64,000 nt of DNA, taken from Cyanobacteriota bacterium. Lineage in GTDB: Bacteria; Cyanobacteriota; Cyanobacteriia; CACIAM-69d. Shown here one piece after another: positions 9,536-18,557 of this stretch (its first letter is position 1; every line of letters starts with the position of its first letter). The notes under the pieces were generated by a model, which was given only the letters and a program-made list of their open reading frames with translations, had not been told where the DNA came from and did no database searches. The translations under genes and the position numbers were made by a program. The stretch covers positions 212,540 through 276,539 of the forward strand of contig JAKRSF010000006.1 of assembly GCA_022402445.1 (NCBI GenBank), given 5' to 3'.

Positions 9536-9706
9536 TTTGCTTTATATCCTAATAACTTAGCGCCATGGTTATCCCGTCATTTTGACGCGCAACCGCCGCC
9601 CCTGACCGGAGCCCCTCGCGATCGCCGGGGTCGATCCGCCATGGTGCAAACCCCGATAAGCTAGAGGCACCGATTCCATGGCCCTTGAGCGCCCGTTAGA
9701 CGACCG

Positions 9707-11176
9707 TTGAACGCTTCTTCCCCTGATCCCCAGCCCTCCGCCGCGCCGACGGGCGATCGCGATCGCCAATTCGAGCGAGCCCGCACGGGTTTACAGAAAG
9801 TTCTCGCGCGCTACCAGCGATCGCGGGGGGGCGGTGCGGCCCTGGCCCAGATTTTGCAGCCGGACATGGCGAAGCTGGCGGAAACCGTTGATAAGTTAGA
9901 TCGCTTTGTGGTGCGCATTGCCGCCTTTGGCCTGGTGAGTCGGGGCAAGTCGGCGGTGCTCAATGGCCTGCTGGGGGAGGCGCTTTTGGAAACGGGGCCG
10001 CTCAATGGGGTGACGCGGGTGCCGCGATCGGTGCAGTGGCGACCGGACTCGGACGATCGCGATCGCCCCCTGGAGATTGAACTGATTGACACGCCCGGTC
10101 TCGATGAAATTGATGGGCACCTGCGGGCGGACCTGGCGAAGGAGGTGGCCCAGCAGGCGGATTTGATTTTGTTCATCGTGGCGGGGGACATCAACCGCAC
10201 GGAGGAGCGCGCCCTGGCGGAACTGCGCCGCGCCCATAAGCCGCTGATTCTGGTGTTCAATAAAATCGACCTGATTCCCGAGGGCGATCGCCCCGCCATT
10301 GTGCAGCGGCTGCGGGCGTTGATGGCCCTGGAGGCGGCGGTCAAGTCCGGGGAAACGGCGGCGGATGAGACCGACTGGCAGCCGGTTTTGCCGGTGGATG
10401 AGGTGGTGTCGGTGGCGGCGCAACCGGCCCCGCTCCAGGTGCGTGAGGAGTGGCCCGATGGCCGGGTGACCTATGGCTGGGAGTCGCCGCCGCCGGAGGT
10501 GGAGTCGTTGCGGGCGGCCATTCTCAAAATTGTTGATCGCGAGGGGCGATCGCTCCTGGCCCTCAATGCCCTCTTGCAGGCGCGGTTGACGGAACGGGCG
10601 ATCGCCCAGAAAACCATTCACCATTTGCGCGATGATGCGGATCTATTAATCTGGCGCTGCATCCGTCTGAAGGCGGCGATTATTGCCATCAGTCCCCTGC
10701 TGTCGGTGGATGCGATCGCGGCGATCGCCCTGGATGGGTGGCTTGTGAAGGGACTGGCGGGGCTCTATGGCCTACCCGCGACGGGCTACAACCTCTCGAA
10801 GCCGATCCTCAGCGCCGCCACCAGTGTGGGTTTGCTATTGCTAAGTGAGATTATGTCCTGGGCGATCGGCGGGCTAGATCCGGCGGCCCTGAGCGGCGGC
10901 GGTGACTTTGGCCGCTACCTGGGGGCGGGGCTGCTCCAGGGGATCATGGCGGCCCTGGGGAGCCGTCTGGTGGGCAAGGCCAGCCAAACCTATCTGGAGT
11001 CCGGCTGCACCTGGGGGATTGACGGCTCGGACACCCTGGCGCGGGAAATTCTGGCGCGGCTGGAGCCGGATACGATTCTTCATCGTCTGCGGGAGGATTT
11101 GCAAAATCGTTTGGATGCGCCCCTTTCGCCAGCGGATTCGGCGGATGCCCATGCCAAAACGCCGAGGGCCGATTAG
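9707..11176 (+). CDS. Era/dynamin-like GTPase with C-terminal membrane (DUF697-like) region
   Basis: A 489-residue protein with G1 GLVSRGKS (residues 75-82), G3 DTPG (128-131) and G4 NKID (185-188). The C-terminal third is hydrophobic (LSVDAIAAIALDGWLVKGLAGLYGLP, then two Gly/Ala-rich segments), as in YcjF/DUF697-type GTPases. It is likely a membrane-associated GTPase; its cellular role is unknown. The start is a TTG at 9707: an in-frame TGA at 9686 and no ATG or GTG in between force either this start or a much later one that would lose conserved sequence. The gene is followed after ~80 bp by a small membrane protein gene on the same strand. Confidence 0.85.
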   Translation: MNASSPDPQPSAAPTGDRDRQFERARTGLQKVLARYQRSRGGGAALAQILQPDMAKLAETVDKLDRFVVRIAAFGLVSRGKSAVLNGLLGEALLETGPLNGVTRVPRSVQWRPDSDDRDRPLEIELIDTPGLDEIDGHLRADLAKEVAQQADLILFIVAGDINRTEERALAELRRAHKPLILVFNKIDLIPEGDRPAIVQRLRALMALEAAVKSGETAADETDWQPVLPVDEVVSVAAQPAPLQVREEWPDGRVTYGWESPPPEVESLRAAILKIVDREGRSLLALNALLQARLTERAIAQKTIHHLRDDADLLIWRCIRLKAAIIAISPLLSVDAIAAIALDGWLVKGLAGLYGLPATGYNLSKPILSAATSVGLLLLSEIMSWAIGGLDPAALSGGGDFGRYLGAGLLQGIMAALGSRLVGKASQTYLESGCTWGIDGSDTLAREILARLEPDTILHRLREDLQNRLDAPLSPADSADAHAKTPRAD

Positions 11177-11257
11177 CGATCGCGCCGCCGCCGATGTTAG
11201 GACAGGTCATGGGAGTCGCCGCGATCGCCCTGATACCCTTCCCCCATCTCCCGCATC

Positions 11258-11704
11258 ATGGCCTTGCCCCCTGAGCCCATGGATCCCATCCGCACCGCAA
11301 TCCTGGTGGCCGCCCTTGAGGGAATTGTGGCTGTGGTGGCCCTGGCGATCGCCCCCCACTGGCTGAACTCTGACCATCCGGCGTTGGGTTTCGCGATCCT
11401 TGTGGGGGTGCCGATGATGCTGATCGGGTCCGTGGCCTATGGCCTGTGGCGCGTGGTCGATGCCCACCGAGCCCGCCATCTGCTGCTCGCCCTTTGTCCG
11501 GATCAGGCCCACCTGAGTTGGGTGGATTTTTTGACCATTCCCGCCCGTCGGGTGCGGCAACGGGGTGCGGATCTCCGCGCGATCGCCACGGACCCGGCCG
11601 CCCGCGAGTTGGGCCTTTCTCCCCTCGATCTGCTCCAACCGCCGCGCCGCCGCCGCCGTTCCCCCCGCCCTAGACCCTCCAGCCCTAGACCCCCCAAGTC
11701 CTAG
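11258..11704 (+). CDS. Small membrane protein, unknown function
   Basis: A 148-residue protein with two predicted transmembrane helices (AILVAALEGIVAVVALAIA near residue 14 and ALGFAILVGVPMMLIGSVAY near residue 42). A basic cytoplasmic-type tail rich in Arg, Pro and Ser follows. A second in-frame ATG at 11279 is an equally plausible start. I do not recognise a family. It sits between the GTPase and the SPFH lipoprotein on the same strand, only a few bases before the latter, so the three may form one operon around membrane function. Confidence 0.55.
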   Translation: MALPPEPMDPIRTAILVAALEGIVAVVALAIAPHWLNSDHPALGFAILVGVPMMLIGSVAYGLWRVVDAHRARHLLLALCPDQAHLSWVDFLTIPARRVRQRGADLRAIATDPAARELGLSPLDLLQPPRRRRRSPRPRPSSPRPPKS

Positions 11705-11746
11705 ACCATGGCCCTCCTATTCCCCCCACCCTTACCCCCGTGTTCC

Positions 11747-12712
11747 ATGCCCCACCGCTGGCTCCGGGCGATCGGCTCCGGCGGCGCGATCGCGATCGCC
11801 GCCCTGCTCAGTAGCTGCGGCCTCATCCCCGGCACCAGTATCACCACCGTTGAACCGGGCTATGCGGGCCTCAAAATTCAGCTTTATGGGGGCGACAAGG
11901 GCATCGAAAACGCCCGCCTCGTCACCGGTCGCGTTTGGTATAACGCCTATACCGAAGAGGTGGTGATTTTTCCAACGTTTGTTAATACCTATCCCTTCAC
12001 CCAGGCACCCACCGAAGGCTCCCCGGAAAATGAGGCGATCGTGTTTTCCGTCGGGGGCAGCCCCATCTCTGCGGATGTGGGCCTGTCCTTTGGTTTTTCC
12101 GCCACCGCGATCGCGAATGAAGCCCCCAAAACCCAGCTCCATCGCTACTACCAAACCTATCGAAAAAGCCCCGACGAATTCCGCGCCAATGAACTGCGCA
12201 ACGGCCTGCGGAATTGCTTTTCTGAAGTGGCCGAAACCCAACGCCTAACCCCATCCATGCTGCCCCTGAGTCAACAGAAACTCGTGCGCGGCGTCCGGGA
12301 CTGTTTGCAAAAACGATTTGAATTCATCATCATCGAAGACATTTCCCTCCTCGCGCCCCTGCGGCTGCCGGAGGACATCCAAAACAGCATTAATGAACAG
12401 TTCGCCGCCCAGCAAGCGGCCCAAACCGCCGAAGCCAATCGCCGCAAGGTCGAGGCGGAATCCGCCGCCAATGTGGCCCGCGCCAAGGGCGAAGCCCAAG
12501 TGACCCTTGAGCGGGCTAGGGCGGAAGCGGAGGCCAATCGCATTCGATCCAGTTCGATTACACCGGCGCTGCTGCAAATGGAACGGCTGCGGGTCGAGCA
12601 GGCGCGGGTACAAAAGTGGGATGGCCGCCAAGCCCCCACGATCCAAGCGCCCAATGTGCAACTGGGGCCATCGGGCAATGCACCGGGGGGGGCGGCCAGT
12701 CCAGCGCCCTAG
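11747..12712 (+). CDS. SPFH/prohibitin-like lipoprotein
   Basis: A 321-residue protein. A signal peptide ends in a lipobox (AALLSSC) and an SPFH domain follows (VEPGYAGLKIQLYGGDKGIE ... PTFVNTYPF). After it comes a long Ala/Glu-rich coiled coil (QTAEANRRKVEAESAANVARAKGEAQ) typical of prohibitin/stomatin proteins. These proteins form large ring oligomers that scaffold membranes; the lipid anchor suggests the periplasmic face. I chose ATG 11747 because it puts a basic n-region right before the hydrophobic segment; an upstream ATG at 11708 would add 13 residues. Its TAG stop lies in the CTAG that also carries the stop of the convergent nucleotidase gene. Confidence 0.85.
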   Translation: MPHRWLRAIGSGGAIAIAALLSSCGLIPGTSITTVEPGYAGLKIQLYGGDKGIENARLVTGRVWYNAYTEEVVIFPTFVNTYPFTQAPTEGSPENEAIVFSVGGSPISADVGLSFGFSATAIANEAPKTQLHRYYQTYRKSPDEFRANELRNGLRNCFSEVAETQRLTPSMLPLSQQKLVRGVRDCLQKRFEFIIIEDISLLAPLRLPEDIQNSINEQFAAQQAAQTAEANRRKVEAESAANVARAKGEAQVTLERARAEAEANRIRSSSITPALLQMERLRVEQARVQKWDGRQAPTIQAPNVQLGPSGNAPGGAASPAP

Positions 12713-15159
12713 AGCACGTTGGTCACGAATACGCTGGGGACGATCGCGCTGGCGGTCACATTGTTCAAAATCGCGATCGCCGTGCCATCCCCCAGATTCA
12801 GTTGGGTATTGGCCCCCTGCTGGGTGATGACCAAATCGCCCGCGTTGAAGCCCACGGTGGTCAGGCGATCGCCCTCCACTAGGCTAAAATCCGTCACCAC
12901 ATCCGGGGCCTGACCGGGGGCATTGCGGCGCAGCACAAACGCATCGCCCCCCGCGCCGCCGGTGAGGGTATCGGTGCCGAAATCCCCCGCCAGCAGATCG
13001 TTGCCGTTGCCGCCGAACACCGCATCATTGCCCCGACCGCCGAATACCGCATCATTGCCATCGCCGCCGAACAGCACATCCGCCCCCCGGTTGCCCGCCA
13101 GGAAATCATCCCCCGCCGTGCCCGTCAGGGTGTCGTTGCCGTTCATGCCAATGAGGCCGCCCGTGCCATCGATCGCGCCGGGAACCAGCACATAATTATC
13201 GTTCTGGCTCCCGAGGGCAAAGAAATTCGCCCGCAGCACCTCATCGGCTCGGGCCGCCAGGTTTTGGATGCGGCGATCGCCCGCGATCGGCGTCTCCGGT
13301 GCATTGAACGTGCCAATATCACGCAGGTAATTCGCCAAGGCCCGCTGCTCACTGCCCTCCGTCTCGAAGGTGGCCGTCGCCCCCCCAGGCACCAGATTCA
13401 CCTGGTTATAGAGGGCCGGATTTTCCCGCGCAAACCGGGGGAACGGATAGTTATCGCCTCCCGCCTCCTGGGTCGCATCCCCCGCCAGGAAATTGAGCGT
13501 CACCACCCGGAAGGGGCGGCTAGCATCGCCGACCACCTGGCCGTTGCGGACAACAAAATCCGTGATGTGGTCATTTTCGTTCCGCAGGGCGATCGACCGC
13601 ACCCGATCATTCACGGGGCGCGTCAGATCAAAACTAAAGGCAACGCCCCCCACCTGGGGAAACTGACCGGGCGTCCGCCCCGCCCCGGAACCGGCAAGGC
13701 CATGCTCCAAAAGCTCCTTCAGTTGCGCCGCCGTCACGGTCACCAGACTGAGGGTGTTATTAAAACGCAGGGAATTTTCGATATCCAACTGGGAAACTTG
13801 CCCCGCCTGCTTATTGGCCGCCGGGTTCGCGGGCACGGGCAGCCGCTCCAGTTGGCCGCCCACCTGGCCGCCGCCACCGGCAACCGTGCCGATCGCGTCG
13901 CGGATACCGCCGCCATTTTTGATGGAAATCACCGTGGTGGGATCCACCCGCCGCGCCGCCGCCAGATTAGCGTCCGCCGTGAGATTGCCCAGATTGGTTT
14001 CCTCCGTCCGCACGGCGTTGCGGTTGCCCTCCAGGTAAACCGGCGCAAAGCCAAACAGGTTGCCATCCTTGCCGGTGATGAGAGTCCGCAGGGCCGAGGT
14101 GATGCCGGTGACCTCGGGGCTGGGCTGGCCGGGATTGGTGGCGGTGAGGGCCTGAACGCTGGCGGCGTCCGTGGCGTAGGCCCCATTGATGGCGGGGTTG
14201 AGGCTGGTGGGAATCAGTTGGCCCGCATCGTCAAAATCCGCCACGAAGCGCCCCACATAGCGGTAGTTGGCGGCGGTGTTGAGGACGGCGACGGGGCCAG
14301 TGGGGGAAGTTTCAATGATGGGATAGGTGAGGCCATCGGGGCGAGTGTCGCCCGGGCGCAGGCGATCGCCCCCATCCGCCAGCAGGGTATGGGAGCCCCC
14401 CGCGATCAGCACATCCACATCCCGCAGCCGTTTAGCCAAGTCCCGCTCAATGTCGAGCTGCTGCATGTGGGCCAGCACCACCACCTTATTGATGCCCGTG
14501 GCCGTGAGGGCATTGACGGCGGGCTGGATTTCGGCGGCGAGGGCGTCCAGTTCGGCGGCGCTGGGCACATTGCCAAAGGTGGCGGGGGTGATGGCGACGC
14601 CGGAACCGGGGGAGGAAATCCGCGCCAGGGTGGGGGTGGTGGCTCCGACGATGCCGATCCGTTCGCCGCCTACGGTCAGGACGGCGGATTTGGCGATTTT
14701 GCCCACGCGATCGTCCGCCGTAACCGTCGTGAAATCCTGGCCATCGGGGACCACATTATCCCGCAGGGCGCTGTCGTTGGCGAAGTTTAGGTTGGCGCTC
14801 AGGTAGGGGAAACGGGTACCGGCATAGCCGCGATCGGGCGTCAGCAGGGCATCAATTGTCCCGGTGCCCTGGTCAAATTCATGGTTACCCAGGGCCGATG
14901 CCTGAAAGCCCATGGCATTGAGGATGGCGATGTCCGCGCGGCCAACCCCCTCGCGCCCCAGGACACTGCGGAGGCTGCTGTCGCTCCCCGACGAGAAAAA
15001 TGGCCCAGGGATGTAGTTGTCGCCCGAAGAGAGGGTGAGCGTATTGGCAAAGTCATCGCGCAGGGCATTGAGGACGGTCGAAAAGCCCACGGCATCATCG
15101 ATCGCGGGAATCCCAGCCTCAAAGTCTGAGCCGTGCAAAATTTGCAGTTGATAAACCAT
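12709..15159 (-). CDS. Secreted 5'-nucleotidase (UshA-like) with C-terminal RTX repeats
   Basis: A protein of 816 residues. The N-terminal metallophosphatase domain has LQILHGSDFEAG, SSGDNYIPG and ALGNHEFDQG, supplying the Asp/His/Asn ligands of the two-metal centre. The substrate-binding C-terminal domain of 5'-nucleotidases follows (SIKNGGGIRDAIGT, later ATQEAGGDNYPF). Near residues 690-760 lie tandem RTX nonapeptides of the GGxGxDxLx type (GGDGNDAVFGGRGNDAVF), which bind Ca2+ outside the cell. There is no N-terminal signal peptide, consistent with type I secretion. Likely role: release of phosphate from extracellular nucleotides or phosphoesters. The start at ATG 15159 places the first catalytic motif at residue ~8. 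No type I transporter genes are in the window. Confidence 0.9.
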   Translation of the reverse strand: MVYQLQILHGSDFEAGIPAIDDAVGFSTVLNALRDDFANTLTLSSGDNYIPGPFFSSGSDSSLRSVLGREGVGRADIAILNAMGFQASALGNHEFDQGTGTIDALLTPDRGYAGTRFPYLSANLNFANDSALRDNVVPDGQDFTTVTADDRVGKIAKSAVLTVGGERIGIVGATTPTLARISSPGSGVAITPATFGNVPSAAELDALAAEIQPAVNALTATGINKVVVLAHMQQLDIERDLAKRLRDVDVLIAGGSHTLLADGGDRLRPGDTRPDGLTYPIIETSPTGPVAVLNTAANYRYVGRFVADFDDAGQLIPTSLNPAINGAYATDAASVQALTATNPGQPSPEVTGITSALRTLITGKDGNLFGFAPVYLEGNRNAVRTEETNLGNLTADANLAAARRVDPTTVISIKNGGGIRDAIGTVAGGGGQVGGQLERLPVPANPAANKQAGQVSQLDIENSLRFNNTLSLVTVTAAQLKELLEHGLAGSGAGRTPGQFPQVGGVAFSFDLTRPVNDRVRSIALRNENDHITDFVVRNGQVVGDASRPFRVVTLNFLAGDATQEAGGDNYPFPRFARENPALYNQVNLVPGGATATFETEGSEQRALANYLRDIGTFNAPETPIAGDRRIQNLAARADEVLRANFFALGSQNDNYVLVPGAIDGTGGLIGMNGNDTLTGTAGDDFLAGNRGADVLFGGDGNDAVFGGRGNDAVFGGNGNDLLAGDFGTDTLTGGAGGDAFVLRRNAPGQAPDVVTDFSLVEGDRLTTVGFNAGDLVITQQGANTQLNLGDGTAIAILNNVTASAIVPSVFVTNVL

Positions 15160-15290
15160 GAGTCGCAACCCTAAACCTGGAGTCCACTGTTTTTGGCAAT
15201 AGCCTACGGGCCAATGTCCCACGGCTGGACTAAGGGAACGGTGGGTTAGGGTTAAGGTTGTGTTGCCCTATTGACCCTACGTTTTGTCCC

Positions 15291-16172
15291 ATGGCCGCCG
15301 TTTCCGCTAGCGCCGCCGCGATCGCCGATGAACGCCTGCTCACCCTGTGGCTCCATGGCAAGAGCCGCCACACCCGCCGCTATTACCAGCGGGATGCGGA
15401 GCGGTTTTTGGCCTTTGTCCGTAAGCCGTTGGCGGCGGTGACGGCGATGGATGTGCAGGATTTTTTGGATGAGTTGGGCCGCGATCGCCTCGCCCCGAGC
15501 AGTCTTGGTCGCAAGGTGGCCGCCATTAAATCCCTGCTGCGCTTTGCCCACGGCATGGGGGCGATCGCGGAAAACCCCGCCGCCGCCTTCAAGGTGCCCA
15601 GCAGCAAAGATACGTTGGCGGAACGGATCCTAAGTGAAAGGGCGGTGCAGGAAATGCTCGATGGGGAGCCCAATGGCCGAAACCGTACCCTCCTGAGGTT
15701 GGTGTATGGGACGGGCCTGCGGGTGAGTGAACTGTGTGGCCTGCGCTGGCGGGATTTGCAGGCGCGGGGGGACGGCGGCCAAATGACCGTCTATGGCAAG
15801 GGCAACAAAACCCGTGTGCTCCTGGTGCCGCCTGCGGTTTGGCGGGAGGTGCAGCAACTGCAAGCGCAGCAGCAACATGGTTCCGGACGGGGCGATCGCA
15901 ACGGACCTGTGTTCCGTAGCCAAAAGGGTAGCCACCTGGATCCGTCGCAGGTGTCGCGGATTGTGAGGGCGGCTGCCCGGCGGGTGGGGCTGATGGAGCC
16001 GGTGTCGCCCCACTGGTTGCGCCATGCCCACGCGAGCCATGCCCTCGATCGCGGTGCGCCGATCCACCTGGTCCAAAGCACCCTCGGCCACAGCAGCATT
16101 GCCACCACGGGCCGCTATCTCCATGCTCGCCCCCAGGATAGTTCTGGTAATTATTTGGATCTGGGGGATTGA
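15291..16172 (+). CDS. Tyrosine recombinase (XerC/XerD-like integrase)
   Basis: A 293-residue protein with an N-terminal SAM-like DNA-binding domain (residues ~14-90). The full catalytic set is present: Arg144 in TGLRVSELCGLRW, Lys170 in YGKGNKTR, His241-Arg244 in HWLRHAHASHAL, His267 in LGHSS and Tyr276 in TTGRYLH. It cuts and rejoins DNA through a phosphotyrosine bond. Size and motifs fit a chromosomal XerC/D-type enzyme or a stand-alone integrase. No att sites, phage or integron genes accompany it. ATG 15291 is preferred to an upstream TTG. It is divergent from the nucleotidase gene. Confidence 0.9.
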   Translation: MAAVSASAAAIADERLLTLWLHGKSRHTRRYYQRDAERFLAFVRKPLAAVTAMDVQDFLDELGRDRLAPSSLGRKVAAIKSLLRFAHGMGAIAENPAAAFKVPSSKDTLAERILSERAVQEMLDGEPNGRNRTLLRLVYGTGLRVSELCGLRWRDLQARGDGGQMTVYGKGNKTRVLLVPPAVWREVQQLQAQQQHGSGRGDRNGPVFRSQKGSHLDPSQVSRIVRAAARRVGLMEPVSPHWLRHAHASHALDRGAPIHLVQSTLGHSSIATTGRYLHARPQDSSGNYLDLGD

Positions 16173-16557
16173 GGGGCCAAGGGCAGAAGGCTGGACGCGA
16201 TCGCAGCCTAAAAACCATCACAGGCCATGAAGATTGATTGAGCAATAGGGTTAGATCGGCCCCTTCAATATGGTTCCCATGCTAGATCTTGATGAGCATA
16301 AATACTTAACGGTGTTGTCTGTTTCAGGGGATAGTTTCCGCCTTGTCGCAATTGAGATTGTCACCGGGTGGCTCAACCTCAACCTCAACCTCATCCCTAT
16401 GCCCCCTATTTAGATCAAGGGATGTGCAGCTCTCGCGTCGCCGGGTTCATGGGTAGGGCGAATGTTCCAGGGCCGGTTACGGTCACTGCCTGAGGCCAAT
16501 CTCTGCAACCCTGGAGTTCTGAAATTGCCGACACCGAGCATCCGTCGAGGTGTTGTC
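16173..16557. other. Intergenic region with a short CTCAAC repeat and a doubtful 47-codon ORF
   Basis: The only open frame with a plausible ATG is 16270-16413 on the + strand (47 codons, ends WLNLNLNLIPMPPI), with no clear ribosome site. The sequence AACCTCAACCTCAACCTC near 16376-16393 is a short tandem hexamer. I see no tRNA, hairpin terminator or HIP1 cluster. It probably contains the promoter of the 16558 gene. Confidence 0.4.
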
Positions 16558-18456
16558 ATGCTTGACCTCCGTGGCTTCTTTAGCGCTGAGTTTTATCTGG
16601 CCACCTATCCAGATGTGGCCCAAGCCATTGTCCTGGGTACTGTTGCCGATCCACTTCAGCACTTTCAGCAATGGGGAAAATTTGAAGGGCGATCGCCCTC
16701 CGCCCTATTTGATCCAGCTTTTTACCTGGCCACCTATCCGGACGTGGCCGCCGCCGTCGCCGCTGATGTGGATCTGACCGGAATCGATCACTATCTCGAA
16801 ACGGGCCAGGGGGAAGAACGCTCCCCTGGTCCCCTGTTTGATCCGGTGCTCTATGGAATCCAAAATCCCGATGTGGCCGCTCAACTCGGACGCGATCACT
16901 TGACGGGCATCGAGCATTATGTGAAATGGGGCCGTCAGGAGGGGCGATCGCAACCGCTCCGCGATCGGGCCGGGGAGACAGCAACGACAGCCTTTGATCT
17001 AGGGGCCTTTGATTTAGGGCCATTGGAAAACGCGACCCCCCGCGTAGTTTGGGATGCCGTGGGCAATACTGATCGCCGCGATCTGTATCGCATGACTGTC
17101 ACCCAAGTAGGGGAAGTGAACCTTCGCCTTGATGGACTAGATCATGATGCGGACCTATCCATCTCCATGGACTTTAATCAAGACAGCCAAGTTACCCCTG
17201 ATGAGGCGATCGCCGTTGCCCAAAAAGACGGCACCAGTCCCGAGCGCTTCCAAGGTATCCTCCAGGCCGGTACCTACTATCTGGGTGTCTCACAATACGA
17301 CGGTACGACGCCCTATCGACTAACCGCCAAGGTCTCCCCCCTAAAAGACTTGCCGCCTGACGGTGCGGGTAACGATCTGAGGAACGCCCGCCCCCTCGGA
17401 GGGATCGAGGTACCTCAAGCAATCGCAGATACCGTCGGTCCCTTCGACCCGTCGGATGTCTACCGCTTTTCGATCATGGCCCCTAGCCATACCCTTCTGC
17501 GCCTAGATGGCCTACAGGCGGATGCGGACCTGGCCCTAGCCCGGGATGCGGATAACAACGGGCGCATTGACCCCATCGAAATCCTGATCGTTCCCGCCCA
17601 AACGGGGACAGCGCCAGAGGCCATCAGCTTGGACCTGCCGACTGGCGAGTACTTTGCCAGTGTCAGCACGATCGCTGGCCAGACATCCTATAGCTTGAAT
17701 GTGGTGAGCACGCCATTGGACATCACACTGCCTGGGGGAATGCCAAAGCGGGCCACGCGATCTGGTGACTTGGATGACATTGGTGCGTTGATGGCAGAAG
17801 CCCAGGGCATCATTGGTGGCGCACCGGTATCCACTTCGGTGGACCCGGATCTGGCGCTTGTGGATGAGCTATTGGGAACCGCGTTCGGCATCTATAACGG
17901 TTCCATCATCCCTACGAGTACCCCCATCACCGATACATTCTTTGCCCCTGTGCTGGCTGAGGCCACTGCGATCGCCAACGGTTCTATTGTTCCTGCGAGT
18001 ACCCCCATCACCGATACATTTTTTGCCCCTTTGGTGACCGAGGCCGCCGCGATCGCCAGTGGAACCGTGGACCCCGCGAATTCTCCAGTGATCGATCAGC
18101 TTTTTGCACCCTATGGTTTCCAGCCGTTGAGCACAGTCTTGGGGCAAGATCCGCTGCCAGGGCTCCTCAATCAGATCAACTTCATCAACTCTGCTGACCC
18201 GGCCACCCTAGAGAAAACCATTCAAAACCTGAGTTCATTGAATGCTAAGGCCGGTCTCATGCTCAAGGCTGATGAGACTCGGACCAAGGCTATGGGCTAT
18301 GAGCGCCTGAGCGGCGATCGCTATGGGGCGAGTTTTGGCAATGGCAGCCACAATTTTGTCTATGACCCGGAGGGAAACTCGGTCTATATCAATAGTTCGG
18401 CGAGCAGCCTAGCTGCAATTGATGAGGCGCAACAGGAGGGGAAATACGGTTTCTGA
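16558..18456 (+). CDS. Repeat-rich secreted protein with FYLATYPDV units, two PPC-like domains and 27-residue repeats
   Basis: A 632-residue protein starting at ATG 16558, with GAGG 7 bases upstream. Residues ~5-140 hold three ~41-residue units with the motif FYLATYPDVAxA (third copy degenerate), ending in GR/ER-S-P/Q. These units occur in secreted cyanobacterial and proteobacterial proteins. Two bacterial pre-peptidase C-terminal-like (PPC) beta domains follow (DLYRMTVTQVGEVNLRLDG and VYRFSIMAPSHTLLRLDG), each with a Ca-binding-like DxNxDxxxxxDE loop. Residues ~447-520 hold 27-residue repeats (STPITDTFFAP). No catalytic domain or classical signal peptide is visible. It is probably extracellular; its function is unknown. 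Confidence 0.75.
   Translation: MLDLRGFFSAEFYLATYPDVAQAIVLGTVADPLQHFQQWGKFEGRSPSALFDPAFYLATYPDVAAAVAADVDLTGIDHYLETGQGEERSPGPLFDPVLYGIQNPDVAAQLGRDHLTGIEHYVKWGRQEGRSQPLRDRAGETATTAFDLGAFDLGPLENATPRVVWDAVGNTDRRDLYRMTVTQVGEVNLRLDGLDHDADLSISMDFNQDSQVTPDEAIAVAQKDGTSPERFQGILQAGTYYLGVSQYDGTTPYRLTAKVSPLKDLPPDGAGNDLRNARPLGGIEVPQAIADTVGPFDPSDVYRFSIMAPSHTLLRLDGLQADADLALARDADNNGRIDPIEILIVPAQTGTAPEAISLDLPTGEYFASVSTIAGQTSYSLNVVSTPLDITLPGGMPKRATRSGDLDDIGALMAEAQGIIGGAPVSTSVDPDLALVDELLGTAFGIYNGSIIPTSTPITDTFFAPVLAEATAIANGSIVPASTPITDTFFAPLVTEAAAIASGTVDPANSPVIDQLFAPYGFQPLSTVLGQDPLPGLLNQINFINSADPATLEKTIQNLSSLNAKAGLMLKADETRTKAMGYERLSGDRYGASFGNGSHNFVYDPEGNSVYINSSASSLAAIDEAQQEGKYGF
17897..18112 (+). repeat. 81-bp tandem repeats in the PPC protein
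   Basis: Two strong copies (27 codons each: NGS-I-[IV]-P-x-STPITDTFFAP-x10) lie end to end, followed by a decayed third (SGTVDPANSPVIDQLFAP). The two good copies share the long DNA run CCCCCATCACCGATACATT, showing recent duplication. Confidence 0.8.
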
Positions 18457-18557
18457 GGTGACTGGGCTGTGGGGATGCGATCGCGTGTCCCCACGGCCCC
18501 AATTCACCCGTAGCGCGCCCCCGAGAACTTCTGAATGATTGGCCCCGCCGATCGCGG

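Noticed and set aside
12909-13149. Repetitive GCCGCC/CCATCATTGCC units mistaken for a CRISPR array
   Set aside because: They are codons of RTX nonapeptides in frame with the nucleotidase gene. There are no constant repeats with unique spacers.
13264-14790. A 508-codon open frame on the + strand opposite the nucleotidase gene
   Set aside because: The minus-strand gene has clear catalytic and RTX motifs. The antisense protein is low in complexity (Gly/Arg/His-rich) and has no recognisable domain.
15291-16172. Possible prophage or integrative island around the tyrosine recombinase
   Set aside because: The flanking genes are ordinary, with no att duplications, no tRNA and no phage genes.
16270-16413. 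Small 47-codon ORF between the recombinase and the PPC protein
   Set aside because: No ribosome site and a repetitive C-terminus made from a hexamer repeat. Kept only as a note in the intergenic entry.
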